A DNA stretch of 64,000 bases from Lujinxingia vulgaris (GTDB lineage Bacteria > Myxococcota_A > Bradymonadia > Bradymonadales > Bradymonadaceae). This document shows, piece by piece, positions 7,317 through 15,936 of the stretch. The stretch covers positions 18,930 through 82,929 of the forward strand of contig NZ_VOSL01000145.1 of the NCBI RefSeq assembly GCF_007997005.1, read 5' to 3'. The translations under genes and the position numbers were made by a program. Position 1 is the stretch's first letter. Each line of letters begins with the position of its first letter. The notes beneath the pieces were generated by a model, which saw only the letters and a program-made list of their open reading frames with translations, ran no database searches and was not told the origin of the DNA.

Positions 7317-9575
7317 ATGGAGTACCGCGGGCTGAAGCTCGATGGGTTTCAACGCCAGGCCATCGAGGCCATTGAGAGCGGGCACAGTGTGCTTGTGGCC
7401 GCGCCGACCGGCACCGGGAAGACCCTGATCGCCGACTACCTCATTGAGCATGTGCTCGAGGAGGGTGGCGAGGTCATCTACACGGCGCCGGTCAAGGCGC
7501 TCTCCAACCAGAAGTACCGGCAGTACTGCGCGCTTTTTGGGCGAGAGAAGGTGGGGCTTGTGACCGGCGACCTGGTGATCAACCGGGATGCGCCGGTGCG
7601 CATTATGACCACCGAGATTTTGCGCAACATGCTGCTGGAGGGACATCGGGTCGAGGAGGGGACGCGGCCCGCTGGCGAGGCCGCGGGCCGCGAGGCGCAG
7701 GGGGAGAAGGCGCTGGATGTGGAGTTGTTTTCGCCCTCGGATGTGGCGCTTCCGGATCTGAAAAAACTCAAGGCGGTGATCATCGATGAGATTCATTTTC
7801 TCGATGATCCGGAGCGGGGCACGGTCTGGGAAGAGCTTTTGATCTATCTTCCCTCCGAGGTTCGCATTCTGGGCCTGTCGGCGACGCTCTCCAACCTGGA
7901 GGAGTTTGCGCACTGGCTCACCCAGATCCGCCAGGCCGAGGTCAAGGTGGTGCTGGAGACCGAGCGCACCGTGCCTCTGCAGATTCGCCTGGCGAACACC
8001 GAGAGCGGGCCGTGTGAGGTGGGGGCGTTTGAGAAGGCGTTCGCCCGCTGGAAGAAGGAGCAGAAGAAGGCGCGCGAGGCCGGCGATGAGGGCAAAGGGC
8101 GCCGTCGAAGCCGGGGAGGAAGGCGTCGAAAGAGTCGTGGGGGAAGGCGAGGAGGTCGGGGGCGGCGCGACGACTTCGCGGGCGCGAAGCCGACGACGCA
8201 TCTGGATATGATGGAGATGCTGGGGCGAGGCGACTTCCCGGTGCTCTACTTCATTTACAGCCGCAAGATGGTCGAGATTTTTGCGGCGAAGCTGGCCCAC
8301 TCGAGGGTGGGACGGCAGCTGAGCCACGGGCAGAACACCCGCCAGATCGATGAGCGCCTGGAGCGCTTTGAGGCGGACCACCCCGAGGTGCTCACGCGTA
8401 AGTTACGGGGGATGTACCGCCAGGGCATTGCGTTTCACCACGCCGGGCTGCACGTGGCACTTAAGGCGCTGGTGGAGGAGCTCTATGAGGCGCGTCTTCT
8501 CAAAGTGCTTTACTGCACCTCGACCTTTGCGCTGGGCATCAACATGCCGGCGCGCACGGTGATGTTTGACAGCCTGACGCGTTATAACGGCACGGAGTTT
8601 GTGCCGCTGACGATCCGCGAGTTTATGCAGATGGCCGGCCGGGCGGGGCGGCGCGGGATTGACCCGGTGGGCAATGTCTTGATCCGTCAGGATTTTGGAG
8701 GCTACGGGGAGGTGCGCGGGCTCTTAAAACGCCTGCTCAGCGGGGAGAGTGAGCCGGTGCGCTCGGCCTTTAATCTCTCGTTTCATTCGGTGGTCAACCT
8801 CGTCGACCGATTCGATGAGGAGAGCATCCGCTATATGCTCGAGCAGAGCTTTAAGGCCTATCAGGACGGGCGCTCGGCCACGGCGTTGCGCACGAAGATC
8901 GAAGATCTGGAGGGGGAGGAGGGCCAGGAGAGTTTTACGCGGCGCAAGCGCCGTGACTTGGCCGGGCTGCGCCGCGAACTCGTTACGGTGGAGCGACCGC
9001 GCCTGTGGGAGGCTTTTGCGCGCAAGGTGGCGTTTCTGAAGACGCACGGCTACCTGGGCGCTGATAACGAGCTGTACACGCCGGCGAAGATCCTGCGGCA
9101 TATCAAGATCGAGGAGCTCTTTGTGACCGAGCTCATCCTCAACGGGGTGCTGGAGGCGTTGAGCCCGGCGCAGCTCTTCGGGGTGATGTGCGGGCTTGTG
9201 CAGACGTTGCCGCGAACGGCGAAGGTGCATGCGCCGGACGACGATCGCTGGTGGGGCATCTTTGAGGCCATCAACGAGGTCTATGAGTCCGATGTGGTGG
9301 CCGACGGCGATGAGCTCGTGGGGCAGGAGTCGGTCTTTACGCCGGAGCTGATGCCGCTCGGGGAGCGCTGGGCGAAGGGGGAGTCGTTGAGCGCGCTCTT
9401 GATGGACATTCGTAACCCGACGGATATGTCGGGCGATCTTGTGGGGGCGTTTCGGCGCGCCAAAGATCTGGTCAGTCAGGTGCGTCAGGTGCATCGCGAA
9501 GATGAGGATCGCTGGCGGGAGCTCAGTGAGCTCTTGCGGGCGGTCACGCGCGATGAGGTTGAGGTGCTGGACTGA
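7317..9575 (+). CDS. Ski2/Mtr4-like (HelY family) superfamily 2 RNA helicase
   Basis: A 752-residue DExH helicase. Motif Q/I region FQRQAIEAI then Walker A APTGTGKT (about residues 29-36), motif II as DEIH, motif III LSATLSN, helicase C-domain with CTSTFALGINMPA and motif VI QMAGRAGRRG, then a DSHCT-type C-terminal region (VTELILNGVLEALSPAQLF). Family members unwind structured RNA in 3'-5' direction, in mycobacteria (HelY) and cyanobacteria as well as the eukaryotic exosome. An unusual Arg/Gly/Lys-rich insertion of about 45 residues (nt 8065-8175, residues about 250-287) lies between the two RecA domains. ATG 7317 follows AGGAG at about 6 nt. Its role is likely RNA turnover or processing. Confidence 0.87.
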   Translation: MEYRGLKLDGFQRQAIEAIESGHSVLVAAPTGTGKTLIADYLIEHVLEEGGEVIYTAPVKALSNQKYRQYCALFGREKVGLVTGDLVINRDAPVRIMTTEILRNMLLEGHRVEEGTRPAGEAAGREAQGEKALDVELFSPSDVALPDLKKLKAVIIDEIHFLDDPERGTVWEELLIYLPSEVRILGLSATLSNLEEFAHWLTQIRQAEVKVVLETERTVPLQIRLANTESGPCEVGAFEKAFARWKKEQKKAREAGDEGKGRRRSRGGRRRKSRGGRRGGRGRRDDFAGAKPTTHLDMMEMLGRGDFPVLYFIYSRKMVEIFAAKLAHSRVGRQLSHGQNTRQIDERLERFEADHPEVLTRKLRGMYRQGIAFHHAGLHVALKALVEELYEARLLKVLYCTSTFALGINMPARTVMFDSLTRYNGTEFVPLTIREFMQMAGRAGRRGIDPVGNVLIRQDFGGYGEVRGLLKRLLSGESEPVRSAFNLSFHSVVNLVDRFDEESIRYMLEQSFKAYQDGRSATALRTKIEDLEGEEGQESFTRRKRRDLAGLRRELVTVERPRLWEAFARKVAFLKTHGYLGADNELYTPAKILRHIKIEELFVTELILNGVLEALSPAQLFGVMCGLVQTLPRTAKVHAPDDDRWWGIFEAINEVYESDVVADGDELVGQESVFTPELMPLGERWAKGESLSALLMDIRNPTDMSGDLVGAFRRAKDLVSQVRQVHREDEDRWRELSELLRAVTRDEVEVLD

Positions 9576-9581
9576 CGCAAA

Positions 9582-9613
9582 CGCCCCTCGAGCGATGGGA
9601 GCATCGGGGGGCG
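9582..9613. other. GC-rich hairpin between convergent genes
   Basis: Outer arms cgcccc (9582-9587) and ggggcg (9608-9613) and inner arms cgatg (9593-9597) and catcg (9602-9606) form an interrupted hairpin between the convergent helicase and DegP genes. There is no T tract, so terminator function is uncertain. Confidence 0.35.
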
Positions 9614-9641
9614 GCGCCGAAGAGGTTCAAGCAGGGGGCGG

Positions 9642-11018
9642 TCAGGAGGCGGTTTTGAGTCGCACCGCGGCGAAGAGGGGCTGTCCGCCGCGTCGCAGCA
9701 GGATGCGGATGGGGCTTCCGGCGGGTTGCTCTTTGAGCACGCGGGGGACCTCTTCGGGGGCGGAGATGTCGGTGCCGGCGATGTTGAGGATCACGTCGCC
9801 GGGGCGCAGGATGCCCGAGGCCGGGGAGCCGGCTTCGACGCGCTCGACCAGCACGCCTTCGCCCGGGGGGCCGCCGGCGCGGGAGGCGTTTCGGGAGGTG
9901 ATGGCGCTCAAGAAGACGCCCAGGCGGCCCTCAAAAGGACGGGGCTCAATACCGCGGGCGCGCTCGACCTGGGGTCGCGTGGGGTCGGGGCGCTCGGCCA
10001 CGGTGAGACGGGTTTGTTCGCGAGAGCCTTCGCGCAGGTAGGTCAACTCGATGGTGGAGCCGGGGCTGACGCGGCCGATGATTTTGAGGAGCTCGGAGGG
10101 GTCGCTGACTTCCTGGTCGCCGACGGCGGTGATGATGTCGCCGGGCTGCAGCGCGGCGCGCGATGCGGGGCTGTTGGACTCCACCGACCGGACCAGCGCG
10201 CCGGCGTCCGGGTCCACGCCGAAGGTCGTGGCCAGGGCCTCGGAGAGCTCCTGGATGCCGGCACCGATGAAGCCCCGGGAGACGTAGCCCGGATCCCGGA
10301 GCTGGTCGAGGATCTCGGTGACCACGTCGATGGGCACCGCAAAACCAATGCCCTGACCGTTGCGAATGATCGCGGTGTTCACCCCGATCACCTCCCCGTC
10401 GAGGTTGAAGAGGGGGCCGCCGGAGTTGCCCGGATTGATGGAGGCGTCGGTCTGCAGAAAGTTATCGAAGGGGCCCATGCCGATGGAGCGGCCGGTGGCG
10501 CTGAGCACGCCGACGGTGACCGAGTGCTCCAGGCCAAAGGGGCTGCCGATGGCCACGACCCATTGTCCGGGGCGGATGTCTTCGGAGGTGCCCAGGTTGA
10601 CCGCCGAGAGGTTGACCGGTGCGCTGACCTGCAAGAGCGCGATGTCGGTGGCCGGGTCGGCGCCGACCAGGCGGGCGGAGAGGATGTCGCCTTTGGCCAG
10701 CGCCACCTGAATGGTCTGCGCGCCGTTGACGACGTGCCAGTTGGTGATGATGAGCCCGCTCTCGTCGACGATAAAGCCGGAGCCCTGCCCGCGCGAAGGC
10801 TCGCCCGGTGAGGGGTTGAAGAAGGGGTTGAGGGTGCCGGGAGGGGCGGCCATCTCGGTCTGCACGGAGACGACCTGATCGCGGCTCTGCTCAAAGAGTC
10901 GCGCGACCTGCGGGAGGGTGTCGGGGGCGGGGCGCTGGGCCCGGGCGATGGCCGGGGCGGTGCTCAAGAGGGTGAGCGACGCCAGGAGCGCCACCGTGAC
11001 ACGGGTGAGGAGAGCCAT
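9642..11018 (-). CDS. degP: DegP/HtrA-type periplasmic serine protease with two PDZ domains
   Basis: A 458-residue secreted trypsin-fold protease/chaperone of the HtrA family that degrades misfolded envelope proteins. The signal peptide ends near ARA-QR (residues 1-27). The catalytic triad is visible as His95 (TNWHVV), Asp125 (ATDIALL) and Ser199 (GNSGGP). Two PDZ domains follow (about 255-345 and 360-455). ATG at 11016-11018 has an SD (AAGGACAG). It lies 44 bp downstream of the winged-helix membrane protein gene on the same strand, so the two may form an operon. The gene could equally be called degQ or mucD; the symbol reflects the family only. Confidence 0.92.
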   Translation of the reverse strand: MALLTRVTVALLASLTLLSTAPAIARAQRPAPDTLPQVARLFEQSRDQVVSVQTEMAAPPGTLNPFFNPSPGEPSRGQGSGFIVDESGLIITNWHVVNGAQTIQVALAKGDILSARLVGADPATDIALLQVSAPVNLSAVNLGTSEDIRPGQWVVAIGSPFGLEHSVTVGVLSATGRSIGMGPFDNFLQTDASINPGNSGGPLFNLDGEVIGVNTAIIRNGQGIGFAVPIDVVTEILDQLRDPGYVSRGFIGAGIQELSEALATTFGVDPDAGALVRSVESNSPASRAALQPGDIITAVGDQEVSDPSELLKIIGRVSPGSTIELTYLREGSREQTRLTVAERPDPTRPQVERARGIEPRPFEGRLGVFLSAITSRNASRAGGPPGEGVLVERVEAGSPASGILRPGDVILNIAGTDISAPEEVPRVLKEQPAGSPIRILLRRGGQPLFAAVRLKTAS

Positions 11019-11062
11019 GACTGTCCTTTTGGAGTGTGCTTACCATCAGGGGCTGCGCACCA

Positions 11063-11527
11063 TCAGGGTTCGAGTTGCAGGAAAGGATCTTCGGCGGTGA
11101 GTTTATCCTGGTCGTTGCTCAGGCCGTGGAAGACATAGACGAGGGCGCCGGCGTCGGAGACCCAGGTGTCGGCGCTGCCGCGCACCACAAGACGGTCGAG
11201 AAGCTGGCGAGCCTGCTCCACCGAGAGGTGACAGCCCAGCGCGGCCTCTTCGACCGTGAGGCGGCCCTGCTTGTGTTGGGCAAAGCGCAGGATGCGGTTC
11301 TCTTCCTGCGAGAGCTCGTCGATGGCGGCGTTCTGGCGGCTGGCGCGCATATTACGAAGAGCGAGGATGGCACAGACGATCGTGAGCGCGCCAAAGATCA
11401 GCGCGCTCACTGTTGCAGCGAGGCGTTGGTCGGGGACCAGGAGCCCCAGCGCGATCATGGCCAGGGTAACCAGCCCGAAGAGCGGGGTGCCGAGCAGCGC
11501 GCCGATCGTGCTACAGCCTCGGGGCAT
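11063..11527 (-). CDS. Two-TM membrane protein with a helical (winged-helix-like) cytoplasmic domain
   Basis: A 154-residue protein of no recognised family. Residues about 10-30 and 38-58 are hydrophobic TM helices separated by a short loop. The remainder (DELSQEENRILRFAQHKQG then LTVEEAALGCHLSVEQARQLLDRLVVRG) reads like a winged-helix/MarR-type fold: helix, helix-turn-helix and a beta wing. Similar short TM+wHTH proteins are frequent in deltaproteobacteria without known function. ATG 11525-11527 has AGGA 5 nt upstream. It is followed by the DegP-like gene, so a role in envelope stress is possible but unsupported. Confidence 0.55.
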   Translation of the reverse strand: MPRGCSTIGALLGTPLFGLVTLAMIALGLLVPDQRLAATVSALIFGALTIVCAILALRNMRASRQNAAIDELSQEENRILRFAQHKQGRLTVEEAALGCHLSVEQARQLLDRLVVRGSADTWVSDAGALVYVFHGLSNDQDKLTAEDPFLQLEP

Positions 11528-11649
11528 AAGGAGTCCTGCGCAGCGAACCTCAAGGAATCAGTCCGGCGACCGCGCCCCCCGCACGATGGGGGTGGCGAGG
11601 CGGCCGGGCGGCATCCTGATGGGTTGGATCATTGGGGCAACGTACAAAC

Positions 11650-12363
11650 TTACTCGTAGGAGTGCTCGCGCCAGAAGTTGGGGCCGGGGAGGTTCTGGCT
11701 CTTCTTCTTGTTGAGGTAGGCGCGCGCGCCGATGACCATGTCGGGCAGGGTGCTGCGGGTGGCCCAGCGCACCAGGAAGTCGGGGAGCCAGCCGCCGATG
11801 TCGACGTTGAGGACGTGGCGCATCAGGGTGTGCTCGTTGTTGGGCCCGTAGGGCTGGAGGATCCAGTAGCCAAACATATCGCCCAGGTTACCGGAGCCTT
11901 CGATGTAGGAGAAGGTGGAGACGAAGCTCTCTACGCCGCCGAGCTCGCGGGTGTGGTTATGCACGTTGAAGTGGCCGTCGCGGTCACGGGCCGGGAAGGG
12001 GACCTTGGCGGTGCCGGCGCAGACGACGCGCTCCTCGCTGGAGCGGCTGATCAGGGAGGTGTCTTTGATGTTGTCGCGCCAGTCGCCGTACTTCCAGCAT
12101 TCTTCGACGAGCGGGACGACATCACTCATGGGTGCCTGGATGATGCCGGTGGCTACGCCCCGGTTGACGTCGTCGTTTTGCTGCAGACTGACCAGGACTT
12201 CGCCGCGCTCAATGCGGGCGCGCTGGCTGTCGTTGAGGTTAATGGGTCGCACAGGCTCGCTGGAGCCGGCAAAGGCCACGGAGGCGCCGGTCAGGAGCAG
12301 GGCGAAGGTGAGCAGGGCAAAGAGCCCCTGACGAGCGGTGCGGTTGATCGAGATGTTCAACAT
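11650..12363 (-). CDS. Secreted START/SRPBCC-fold protein
   Basis: A 237-residue exported protein. An N-terminal signal peptide (GLFALLTFALLLTGASVAFA-type core) ends in AFA-GSS. The mature part has the START/SRPBCC layout: an early strand region GEVLVSLQQNDD, the ATGIIQAPMSDVVPLVEECWKYGDW segment typical of START lipid-binding domains, then alternating strands and a C-terminal helix (WATRSTLPDMVIGARAYL). Family members bind lipids or hydrophobic ligands in a helix-grip cavity. ATG 12361-12363 is used because CGAGGA lies upstream; the longer frame to 12543 has no signal peptide at its start. The 236 bp to the histidine-kinase gene show no further feature. Confidence 0.65.
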   Translation of the reverse strand: MLNISINRTARQGLFALLTFALLLTGASVAFAGSSEPVRPINLNDSQRARIERGEVLVSLQQNDDVNRGVATGIIQAPMSDVVPLVEECWKYGDWRDNIKDTSLISRSSEERVVCAGTAKVPFPARDRDGHFNVHNHTRELGGVESFVSTFSYIEGSGNLGDMFGYWILQPYGPNNEHTLMRHVLNVDIGGWLPDFLVRWATRSTLPDMVIGARAYLNKKKSQNLPGPNFWREHSYE

Positions 12364-12599
12364 CGGAATCCTCGGACGAAAGCGTTGGTGCCCACAATAC
12401 GGCAGCGAGTGTAAACGCGACCACACAGATGTCGATCCCCGAAGTGGCCTCGTGCTGAATGTCTGACGTAAGGGGCGCCCGAATATTCGAAGCGCGAGGT
12501 GCAGGGGCCGGGTGTTGGTAGCCTGTGCGCCGGGCAGATGCAAACGCGGCGTGGTGATGCGGTGGAGCGCGGCGCAAGGGGCTGGAATCCGTCGAAGCG

Positions 12600-14807
12600 T
12601 TAGGTGGCGTTACGTCGTCGAGCCAGGATTCGGCGCAGGGCTTCGGGCTCAAAGGGTTTGTCCAGACAGGGGATCTCGCGGCGCTCCATAAAGTGGCGCT
12701 CCGACTGGCCGGGGGAGCCGCCGGTCATGAAGATCAGGCGGCTGAGCTGGTCGGGGTGGTGGGCCGCAAGCTCCCGGGCGAACTCCACGCCGGTCATCTG
12801 CGGCATCATCAGGTCACAGAGGATCACCTCGCCGCCCGGGTGTGCGGTGAGGTAGGTCAGGGCGTCGGCGGCGCGCTCAAAATGAAGCACGTCGAAGGTG
12901 TCATCGAGCATGCGTCGCAGCGCGCGGGCCACCGGTGCCTGATCTTCGACAATGATGAGCAGGGGGCGGTGATGAGGATCGATGTCGAGGAGGTCGGCCG
13001 GGTCGGTGGTGAACTCCAGGGAGTCTTCGGCGCGCTGGCGAGGGAGCCAGACGGTGAAGGTGGCGCCCTGGCCCGGCGAGCTCTCCACCTCGATGCGGCC
13101 GCCCATGCCGCTGACGATATGCTGGCAGATGGAGAGCCCCAGGCCGCTGCCTTCGTCGGGGGCTTTGGTGGTGAAGAAGGGGGTAAAGATCTGCTGGAGG
13201 TCCTCCTGGTTGAGGCCTTTCCCGGTGTCGGCGATGCGGACGAGCACCCAGCGCTCGTGCAGCTCGGTGGTCAGCGTGATCAGGTTGTCGAGGGCGCGGC
13301 CCTCGGGGATGGCCTGAGCGGCGTTAACCAGGAGGTTAAGGAAGACCTGACCCAGCCGCGACTCCGAGCCGCTGACGAGCGCCTGGCCGCAGTAGTTGCG
13401 CTGCACGCGGGCGCGGTGTCGGAGCTGGTTGCCGGCGATGCGCAGCGAGGTCTCCAGGACCTGCTCGGCGTCGGCGGTGTCGTCGCGGCTGATCTTCTCC
13501 CAGGTGGCGTAATGTTTGAGGTCGCCGACAATCTCGCGCACGCGATCGGCCCCCTGACGGGCCTCGGTGAGCGCTTCGATCGCCGGAGCGTGGACGGGGT
13601 TGGAGGAGCTGGCGAGGTGCTCGCGAACAAAGTCGAGGTTGGCGGCGACGTAGGCCAGCGGGTTGTTGATCTCGTGACCGACACCGCTGGCCAGCAGGCC
13701 CACCGCGGCCATGCGATCGACCTGGGTGAGGTGGGCTTGAAGTTGGCGCTGTTCGGTGAGATCGCGGCCGATGAGCACAATCCACTGAAGTTGGCCGTCG
13801 CGCTGGATTTGGGAGGCGCTCAGCTCCACCGCTTTGAGCTCCCCGCTGCGGGTGCGCCAGAGGTGCTCGCGGAGGGTGTTGGGGCCGGCGTCGAAGTCGC
13901 TCAGGAGGACCGCGGCGTTGGGGTATTCGGAGGTGTCGAAATGCTCCAGGGTCAGCGCGTCGAGCTCCTCGGGCCGGTAGCCGAGCAGGGCGCAGAAGGC
14001 CGGGTTGGCCTGGTGCACGCGCAGGTTGTCCGGTTGCAGGACGCAGACGACCTCATCGGAGTTTTCGATCAGGGCGTTGTAGATGGCGCGGTTGTCGTGG
14101 AGTGCGGCTTTGACCTGGGAGGTCTCGGCGTCGCGTCGGCGGATGTAAGCCAGGAGGCGATGCACCACGCCCAGGGTCAGCCCGAGGTAGACCACGAAGT
14201 TCGTGAAGAGAAAGAGCGCGCGGGCGTCGGCGCTGAGATCGTTGAAATGAACTCGCAGCTGATCCTGGAGGACGAAGAGTGCATCGAGATGGGCGCGCGC
14301 TTTCATGGTGAGCGCGTGTCGTTCTGGGCGTGAGAGATGGGATTCTGAGTGCCATCGCTGCTTACTTTGCTCGAAGATCGCCTCCAGGGCGTCGACATGG
14401 GGAGCCATCTCATCCCAGAGCTCCATCATTTCGCGCAGACGAGGGATCGTGCGGCTGAGACGAAGCTGGAGGGGCGAGGAGGAGTCGAGGAGGGGAGCGT
14501 CACGATGCGTGTGGAGATGGTCTCGGACACGGCCCCAGTTCACCTCCTCGGCGCTGAGCATGACGTTGAGCTCGCGGAGGGGAGCCAGGGTCTCGAAGTG
14601 GCCTTCAATGGCGTCCGCGTCATTGGGATTCCCGGTCAGGATGTAGCGGGTGAGGTGATCGCTGATGACGTGAAGCTCTCGGAAGGAATCCGTCTCCATC
14701 TCACGGGCCTCACTGATCTGGGTGAGAGCCTGCATGGTCAGGTAGTTCGTCGTCAGAGTGACGAGCGTCAAGACAAGCGTGGCGACGAAGAGCGAGCGTT
14801 TCAGCAT
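12600..14807 (-). CDS. Hybrid sensor histidine kinase with PAS and C-terminal receiver
   Basis: A 735-residue membrane kinase. TM helices near 5-25 and 192-212 flank a periplasmic helical sensor region of about 165 residues. A PAS domain (about 235-355), HisKA dimerisation domain with phospho-His378 (SGVGHEINNPLAY), HATPase_c domain (N-box LLVNAAQAIPEG, G-boxes DTGKGL and GSGLGLSI) and a receiver domain (about 615-735) with phospho-Asp665 (CDLMMP) and Lys of LDKPFEP follow. The H-box type GHEINNPL is that of the HisKA group with N-terminal proximal Asn. ATG 14805-14807 starts the TM helix; TTG 14823-14825 is an alternative, and neither has a clear SD. No separate response regulator is adjacent. 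Confidence 0.9.
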   Translation of the reverse strand: MLKRSLFVATLVLTLVTLTTNYLTMQALTQISEAREMETDSFRELHVISDHLTRYILTGNPNDADAIEGHFETLAPLRELNVMLSAEEVNWGRVRDHLHTHRDAPLLDSSSPLQLRLSRTIPRLREMMELWDEMAPHVDALEAIFEQSKQRWHSESHLSRPERHALTMKARAHLDALFVLQDQLRVHFNDLSADARALFLFTNFVVYLGLTLGVVHRLLAYIRRRDAETSQVKAALHDNRAIYNALIENSDEVVCVLQPDNLRVHQANPAFCALLGYRPEELDALTLEHFDTSEYPNAAVLLSDFDAGPNTLREHLWRTRSGELKAVELSASQIQRDGQLQWIVLIGRDLTEQRQLQAHLTQVDRMAAVGLLASGVGHEINNPLAYVAANLDFVREHLASSSNPVHAPAIEALTEARQGADRVREIVGDLKHYATWEKISRDDTADAEQVLETSLRIAGNQLRHRARVQRNYCGQALVSGSESRLGQVFLNLLVNAAQAIPEGRALDNLITLTTELHERWVLVRIADTGKGLNQEDLQQIFTPFFTTKAPDEGSGLGLSICQHIVSGMGGRIEVESSPGQGATFTVWLPRQRAEDSLEFTTDPADLLDIDPHHRPLLIIVEDQAPVARALRRMLDDTFDVLHFERAADALTYLTAHPGGEVILCDLMMPQMTGVEFARELAAHHPDQLSRLIFMTGGSPGQSERHFMERREIPCLDKPFEPEALRRILARRRNAT

Positions 14808-14932
14808 GGCGGGGGTACCGGGCAAGGGTACGGAGGAAGGGCCTCGTCAGAGCAATGATGTTTACGAAGCGTTACAAATGCTAAGGTCATCGCGCGCCCG
14901 GAGAAGGGTCGGGTGATGCGGGAGAGGGCATG

Positions 14933-14958
14933 AAAAAACCCTCGCCAGGTGGCGAGGG
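14933..14958 (-). terminator. Rho-independent terminator of the cyclophilin gene
   Basis: Read on the minus strand, arms of 8 bp (14958-14951 and 14946-14939) enclose a 4-nt loop and end in six T residues (14938-14933). It lies 62 bp after the cyclophilin stop. Confidence 0.87.
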
Positions 14959-15020
14959 CTTTCGACGGCGGCGCGCTGAGGCGGGTGGCTCATTGCGCGT
15001 TTCGGATGGTGCCGAGGAGG

Positions 15021-15833
15021 TTATTCAACGATGCGAACCTCGGTGGTGTAGTCGAGCTCGGGGAACTCCGCCTTGAGGTACGCGTTGCCCTGAGCCTGGA
15101 GGCGGCCCTGATCGGGGCCGCGGCCGCGGGGGGCGCCTTCGCCGTAGCCTTTGTAGAGGCTGTCGACGACGTCCATGCCCTCGATGACGCGGCCGACCGG
15201 GGCGAAGCCCATGTTGTCGAGCTGAGCGTTGTTGCCGAAGTTGATGAAGAGCTGGGTGGTGCGGGTGTTGGGGCCGGCGGTGGCGAAGCTGACGTAGCCG
15301 CGCTCGTTGGACTGCTTGACCTCGTCGTCGCTGATGCGGGCTTCGCGCCAGACCTGGTTGACCTGCGGATCGCCGTGGATGCCGAACTGGGCCATGAAGC
15401 CGTCAATGACGCGGAAGAAGGCGATGTTGTCGTAGTAGCCGATCTTGACCAGGTTGTAGAGGCGGTCGGCGCCGCGGGGGGCCCACTCACGGTTGACCTC
15501 CACCACGAAGTTACCTTCGGTGGTGCCGAAGTTGATCTTGAAGGTCTCGGGGGCCTCTTCGGTGGCAGCGTCGGGGTTGAGAAGTGCCTCGTTGGTCGCA
15601 GCGAGCGCGCCATCGGAGTCTGCGGCGTTGTCGGCCGGGGCTTCTTCGGCGCTGGCCTCGGTGGCCTCATTGGCCTGGTCGGTGGTCTCGTCGGCGGCTT
15701 CTTCGGCGGTGGAGGCCTCGGATTCGGCCGGCGTGGAGTCGACGCGGGGCTCAGGGGGGCTGTCGCAGCCCAGAGTCAGGTTAAAGGCGATCAGGATGGC
15801 GAGGAGGCCGAGCAGTGTACGAGTCATCATCAT
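15021..15833 (-). CDS. Cyclophilin-type peptidyl-prolyl isomerase lipoprotein
   Basis: A 270-residue lipoprotein. The signal peptide carries lipobox LTLGC (Cys23), followed by an Ala/Glu/Thr-rich linker to about residue 120. The cyclophilin domain then shows NREWAPRGADRLYNLVKIGYYDN, FFRVIDGFMAQFG (catalytic Arg and the F-x-x-Q-x-G strand) and TQLFINFGNN. Cyclophilins isomerise Xaa-Pro bonds and here would act in the periplasm as a folding helper. The start is one of three tandem ATG codons (15825-15833); the first is given. It is a single-gene unit with its own terminator at 14933-14958. Similar lipid-anchored cyclophilins are common in deltaproteobacteria. Confidence 0.85.
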   Translation of the reverse strand: MMMTRTLLGLLAILIAFNLTLGCDSPPEPRVDSTPAESEASTAEEAADETTDQANEATEASAEEAPADNAADSDGALAATNEALLNPDAATEEAPETFKINFGTTEGNFVVEVNREWAPRGADRLYNLVKIGYYDNIAFFRVIDGFMAQFGIHGDPQVNQVWREARISDDEVKQSNERGYVSFATAGPNTRTTQLFINFGNNAQLDNMGFAPVGRVIEGMDVVDSLYKGYGEGAPRGRGPDQGRLQAQGNAYLKAEFPELDYTTEVRIVE

Positions 15834-15936
15834 CTCAGGGTGGGTGGTGAGGTGGGTTTGCGCGCTCGGAGCAGGCTCCGAAGGCACCATTTAAGTTGCG
15901 GGCTCCGGCGATACGCTAGTCAAGCCTGTGCGGACG

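Noticed and set aside
12693..14333. 546-residue plus-strand ORF opposite the hybrid histidine kinase
   Set aside because: The antisense frame of a GC-rich gene with clear kinase motifs; its Gly/Val-rich translation has no domain.
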